64,000 nt of DNA from NCBI GenBank assembly GCA_023404955.1, contig JAEXZY010000051.1, positions 3,619 through 67,618 on the forward strand, given 5' to 3'. The notes beneath the pieces are model-generated. The model was not told the origin of the DNA. It was given only the letters and a program-made list of their open reading frames with translations, and ran no database searches. This DNA comes from Actinomycetes bacterium (GTDB taxonomy: Bacteria > Actinomycetota > Actinomycetes > Mycobacteriales > Mycobacteriaceae). Made by a program: the position numbers and the translations under genes. Below are positions 61,538 to 64,000 of the stretch, in pieces. Each line of letters opens with the position of its first letter. Within the stretch, counting starts at the first letter, position 1.

Positions 61538-62143
61538 GTGCGCATCGACGTCACCGCGGCCCGCCGCTCGGAGGTCAAAGCCCTGTCGCGGGTGCTCGGA
61601 CGGGCGTTCTTCGACGATCCGGTGATGCAGTGGATGGTGCCCGACGATGCACGTCGCGCGTCGGCGCTGCCCCGGATCTTCGCTGCGATGACCCGGCATC
61701 ACTTCCTCGCCGGCGAGGCGGTCGAGCTGGCCAGCCGGGGCGCTGACGTCGGCGCTGCCGCGCTGTGGGACCCGCCCGGTCGGTGGAAGACCACGCCCCG
61801 GGAGGACCTCGCGATGATGCCGACCTTCCTGCTCGCGATGCGGGGTCAGTCCAAGCGTGGCATGGAGGTCTCCGAGTTGATGAAGCGTCACCACCCCGAG
61901 GAGCCGCACTGGTATCTCGCGGTGATCGGCAGTGATCCCGATGTGCGCGGCACCGGCTTCGGGCAAGCGCTGATGGCGTCGCGGCTGGACCGCTGTGATG
62001 CCGAGGGCGCTCCGGCGTACCTGGAGTCGACCAAGGAGTCGAACGTGCCGTACTACCTGCGGTTCGGCTTCGAGGTCACCGGTGAGCTCGTCGTCCCCGG
62101 CGGCGGCCCGACGATGTGGCAGATGTGGCGAGCGCCGCGCTGA
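61538..62143 (+). CDS. GNAT-family N-acetyltransferase
   Basis: Acetyltransferase of 201 residues. The acetyl-CoA motif A is visible as LAVIGSDPDVRGTGFGQALMAS near 128-149, followed by YLESTKESNVPYYLRFGFEVTGEL. This subgroup acetylates small amines or modified sugars; the substrate is unknown. GTG 61538 fits the TAGCAT -10 and gives a complete N-terminal domain. It lies 10 bases after the SsuD-like gene. A long inverted repeat follows. Confidence 0.85.
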   Translation: MRIDVTAARRSEVKALSRVLGRAFFDDPVMQWMVPDDARRASALPRIFAAMTRHHFLAGEAVELASRGADVGAAALWDPPGRWKTTPREDLAMMPTFLLAMRGQSKRGMEVSELMKRHHPEEPHWYLAVIGSDPDVRGTGFGQALMASRLDRCDAEGAPAYLESTKESNVPYYLRFGFEVTGELVVPGGGPTMWQMWRAPR

Positions 62144-62152
62144 TTTTCTCCC

Positions 62153-62212
62153 GCGAGCAGACACAAACTGGAGCTTGTGAAGGCTGATCAGCTCGAGTTC
62201 GTGTCTGCTCGC
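62153..62212. terminator. Long inverted repeat between convergent genes
   Basis: Arms 62153-62175 and 62190-62212 pair at 21 of 23 positions around a 14-base loop; the outer 12 bp are perfect. It lies between the GNAT stop and the stop of the opposite gene. It fits a bidirectional terminator, and the gcgagcagacac arm may be a dispersed mycobacterial repeat. Confidence 0.65.
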
Positions 62213-62216
62213 CGGG

Positions 62217-62828
62217 TCAACTCCAGCTGTACTCGGCGCGCAGGCGGGTTGCCACCGCCTCGAACGTCGCACGCTCGAGGATCGCGCCCTCACGCCGGAT
62301 GCCTTCCTCGGGTACGTCCAGCACGCGGTCGAGCCGTACCCAGCTGGCCCGACCCTCGTAGTCCCAGGTGCCGCTGCCGATACCGACCCAGTTCGGGTCG
62401 CCCCGATGGTGGTCCTGGCTGGACAGCATGAGGCCCAGCAGCGTGCTGCGGTCCCGGCCGACCACCAGCACAGGACGGTCCTTACCGCGGGTCGGGTCGT
62501 CTTCGTAGACCACCCAGGTCCACACGATCTCGCCTGGATCGGCGCGGCCGTCCAGGTCAGGGGCGTAGACGACCCGGCGGGCGCGGTGCGCGGTCGGGAC
62601 GAACGTGTTCGAGACCGGCCGACCCGCCGGCAGCGCGTGGACCGGCGCATTCTGGGTGCCGGCGATCACCTCCAGGCCCAACCGCAGGCCCTGCGTGAGC
62701 CCGTACTGGAGGCCCTGCTGGATTCCGCGTGACAACGACTCCGACCGCTGGATGTGCCGTACCAGTTTGGGACCTTCGGAGAACACCAGCCTCTGGAACG
62801 TCTTGAAGGGCGAGGACGATGACGCCAT
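62217..62828 (-). CDS. PemK/MazF-like protein (Rv2405 family)
   Basis: Protein of 203 residues, orthologue of Rv2405. The N-terminal 90 residues are basic and unrecognised (FKTFQRLVFSEGPKLVRHIQ). The C-terminal 115 residues resemble the PemK/MazF barrel: GEIVWTWVVYEDDPTRGKDR, PVLVVGRD and LGLMLSSQDHH. MazF toxins are mRNA endonucleases of about 110 residues; here the domain is fused to an extra N-terminus and no antitoxin gene is adjacent, so a housekeeping RNA or ribosome role is as likely as toxicity. TACAGT lies 8 bases before ATG 62828. Confidence 0.75.
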   Translation of the reverse strand: MASSSSPFKTFQRLVFSEGPKLVRHIQRSESLSRGIQQGLQYGLTQGLRLGLEVIAGTQNAPVHALPAGRPVSNTFVPTAHRARRVVYAPDLDGRADPGEIVWTWVVYEDDPTRGKDRPVLVVGRDRSTLLGLMLSSQDHHRGDPNWVGIGSGTWDYEGRASWVRLDRVLDVPEEGIRREGAILERATFEAVATRLRAEYSWS

Positions 62829-62942
62829 AACACCCCACTGTAGGCGGTCGCCGCGGCGCTCGATTGTGCCGCGCGGCCGGGTGCTCGTTACTCTGGACTG
62901 GCCGTTTCCGGTACCCGTATCGCGCTCACCAGGAGAAATTCC

Positions 62943-64000
62943 ATTAGCAGTTTCGCCGACAAGACCTTCACCGCGCCGGCGCAGATTCGGAACTTCTGCA
63001 TCATCGCCCACATCGACCACGGCAAATCCACGTTGGCCGACCGGATGCTGGGTATCACCGGTGTGGTCGCCGACCGCGATATGCGGGCCCAGTACCTGGA
63101 CCGGATGGACATCGAGCGGGAACGCGGCATCACTATCAAGGCCCAGAACGTGCGCCTGCCCTGGCAGGTCGACGGTGAAGACTACGTGCTGCATTTGATC
63201 GACACGCCCGGCCACGTCGATTTCACCTACGAGGTGTCCCGCGCGCTGGAGGCCTGTGAGGGTGCGGTGCTGCTGGTGGACGCCGCCCAGGGCATCGAGG
63301 CGCAGACGCTGGCCAACCTGTACCTGGCGCTGGACCGGGAGCTGACCATCATCCCGGTGCTCAACAAGATCGACCTGCCCGCGGCGGACCCGGACCGCTA
63401 CGCCGGCGAGATCGCCCACATCATCGGCTGTGAGCCCGAGGACGTGCTGCGCGTCTCCGGCAAGACCGGCGGCGGGGTGCGCGAGCTGCTGGACGAGGTG
63501 GTCCGGCTGATCCCGGCCCCGGTGGGGGACGCCGATGCGCCCGCCCGGGCCATGATCTTCGACTCCGTCTACGACATCTACCGCGGCGTGGTGACCTACG
63601 TGCGCGTGGTCGACGGCAAGCTCAATCCCCGCGAGAAGATCAAGATGATGTCCACCGGGGCGACGCATGAGCTGCTGGAGGTCGGCATCGTCTCGCCCGA
63701 GCCGAAGGCCTCCGACGGGCTGGGCGTCGGTGAGGTCGGCTACCTGATCACCGGGGTGAAGGATGTGCGCCAGTCCAAGGTCGGTGACACCGTCACCACG
63801 GCGCGCAACGGGGCCACCGAGGCCCTCACCGGCTACCGCGAGCCGCGGCCGATGGTGTACTCGGGGCTGTACCCGGTGGACGGCTCGGACTACCCGGTGC
63901 TGCGCGAGGCCCTGGACAAACTGCAGCTCAACGACGCCGCCCTGACCTACGAGCCGGAGACGTCGGTGGCGCTGGGCTTCGGTTTCCGCTGCGGCTTCCT
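62943..64000 (+). CDS. lepA: Elongation factor 4 (LepA), 3' end beyond window
   Basis: Ribosome-associated GTPase; 352 codons are in the window. G1 is AHIDHGKST, G3 DTPGHVDF and G4 NKIDLP. Domain II begins near 63540. The family N-terminus SSFADKTFTAPAQIRNFCII is complete, yet no ATG, GTG or TTG precedes it in frame. ATT 62943 stands 7 bases after AGGAG (62931-62935), so ATT is proposed as start codon. The frame is open upstream, with CTG at 62898 as a poor alternative. Confidence 0.9.
   Translation, partial: MSSFADKTFTAPAQIRNFCIIAHIDHGKSTLADRMLGITGVVADRDMRAQYLDRMDIERERGITIKAQNVRLPWQVDGEDYVLHLIDTPGHVDFTYEVSRALEACEGAVLLVDAAQGIEAQTLANLYLALDRELTIIPVLNKIDLPAADPDRYAGEIAHIIGCEPEDVLRVSGKTGGGVRELLDEVVRLIPAPVGDADAPARAMIFDSVYDIYRGVVTYVRVVDGKLNPREKIKMMSTGATHELLEVGIVSPEPKASDGLGVGEVGYLITGVKDVRQSKVGDTVTTARNGATEALTGYREPRPMVYSGLYPVDGSDYPVLREALDKLQLNDAALTYEPETSVALGFGFRCGF

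Noticed and set aside
62605..63198. Plus-strand open frame crossing the PemK-like gene into lepA
   Set aside because: Its residues are low-complexity shadow sequence and it conflicts with the lepA frame, which carries all GTPase motifs.

Overview
The window is about 64 kb of high-GC actinobacterial chromosome. Gene content and order point to a fast-growing, environmental Mycobacterium (Mycolicibacterium). Running left to right, the backbone follows M. tuberculosis Rv2455c down to Rv2404c: korA-korB-mobA-rpf-(saccharopine-dehydrogenase-like)-valS-folC-ndk-rne-rplU-rpmA-obg-proB-nadE-rbsK-proA-moxR/VWA-nadD-rsfS-gpgP-octT-degV-comEA-comEC-holA-rpsT-ATP-grasp/alpha-E/transglutaminase-rnz-CBS-lepA. 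This synteny is recalled knowledge and was not computed here. I see no insertion sequence, prophage, CRISPR array, tRNA or rRNA gene.

Layout. 1-4.97 kb: the 3' part of a LacI-type regulator, the ferredoxin-dependent 2-oxoglutarate oxidoreductase korAB, and mobA. 4.97-6.86 kb: a long gene-free stretch followed by two tandem resuscitation-promoting-factor genes, each with a CRP-type GTGA-N6-TCAC palindrome upstream. 6.9-11.9 kb: an FAD monooxygenase, an S9 peptidase, a saccharopine-dehydrogenase-like reductase and a DUF937 protein. 12-16.9 kb: valS-folC-DUF4233-ndk. 17.2-23.5 kb: rne, then rplU-rpmA-obg-proB. 23.5-29.8 kb: genes around NAD (sirtuin, cysteine hydrolase, NadE), ribokinase, and proA. 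29.8-32.1 kb: a MoxR ATPase with its VWA partner.

32.2-38.6 kb: an accessory operon (APC permease, FGGY/glycerol kinase-like, FAD glycerol-3-phosphate dehydrogenase-like, second FAD oxidoreductase). It diverges from a GntR/HutC regulator and has a clear promoter with two palindromic operators. 38.6-41.9 kb: nadD-rsfS-gpgP-octT-degV, linking NAD synthesis, ribosome silencing and methylglucose-lipopolysaccharide synthesis. 41.9-46.6 kb: accessory redox and lipid genes, including an overlapping acyl-CoA dehydrogenase pair. 46.7-49.9 kb: comEA-comEC-holA. 49.9-53.9 kb: rpsT, then the ATP-grasp / alpha-E / transglutaminase trio, whose last gene carries an apparent one-base deletion. 53.9-56.3 kb: rnz, an aldo/keto reductase and a CBS protein. 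56.3-62.1 kb: a putative organosulfur locus (NtaA-like monooxygenase, MetNIQ-like importer, divergent SsuD-like monooxygenase, GNAT). 62.2-64 kb: a PemK/MazF-like protein and the 5' part of lepA, which seems to start with ATT.

A recurring feature is TANNNT -10 hexamers placed 6-8 bases before start codons with no Shine-Dalgarno sequence, the mark of mycobacterial leaderless genes. Two divergent pairs (rbsK/proA and the 42.95 kb pair) pack both such promoters into 23-31 bp. The best candidates for under-described biology are the ATP-grasp/alpha-E/transglutaminase cluster, the GntR-controlled kinase/FAD-dehydrogenase operon with an APC rather than a GlpF-type transporter, and the control region of the tandem rpf genes.
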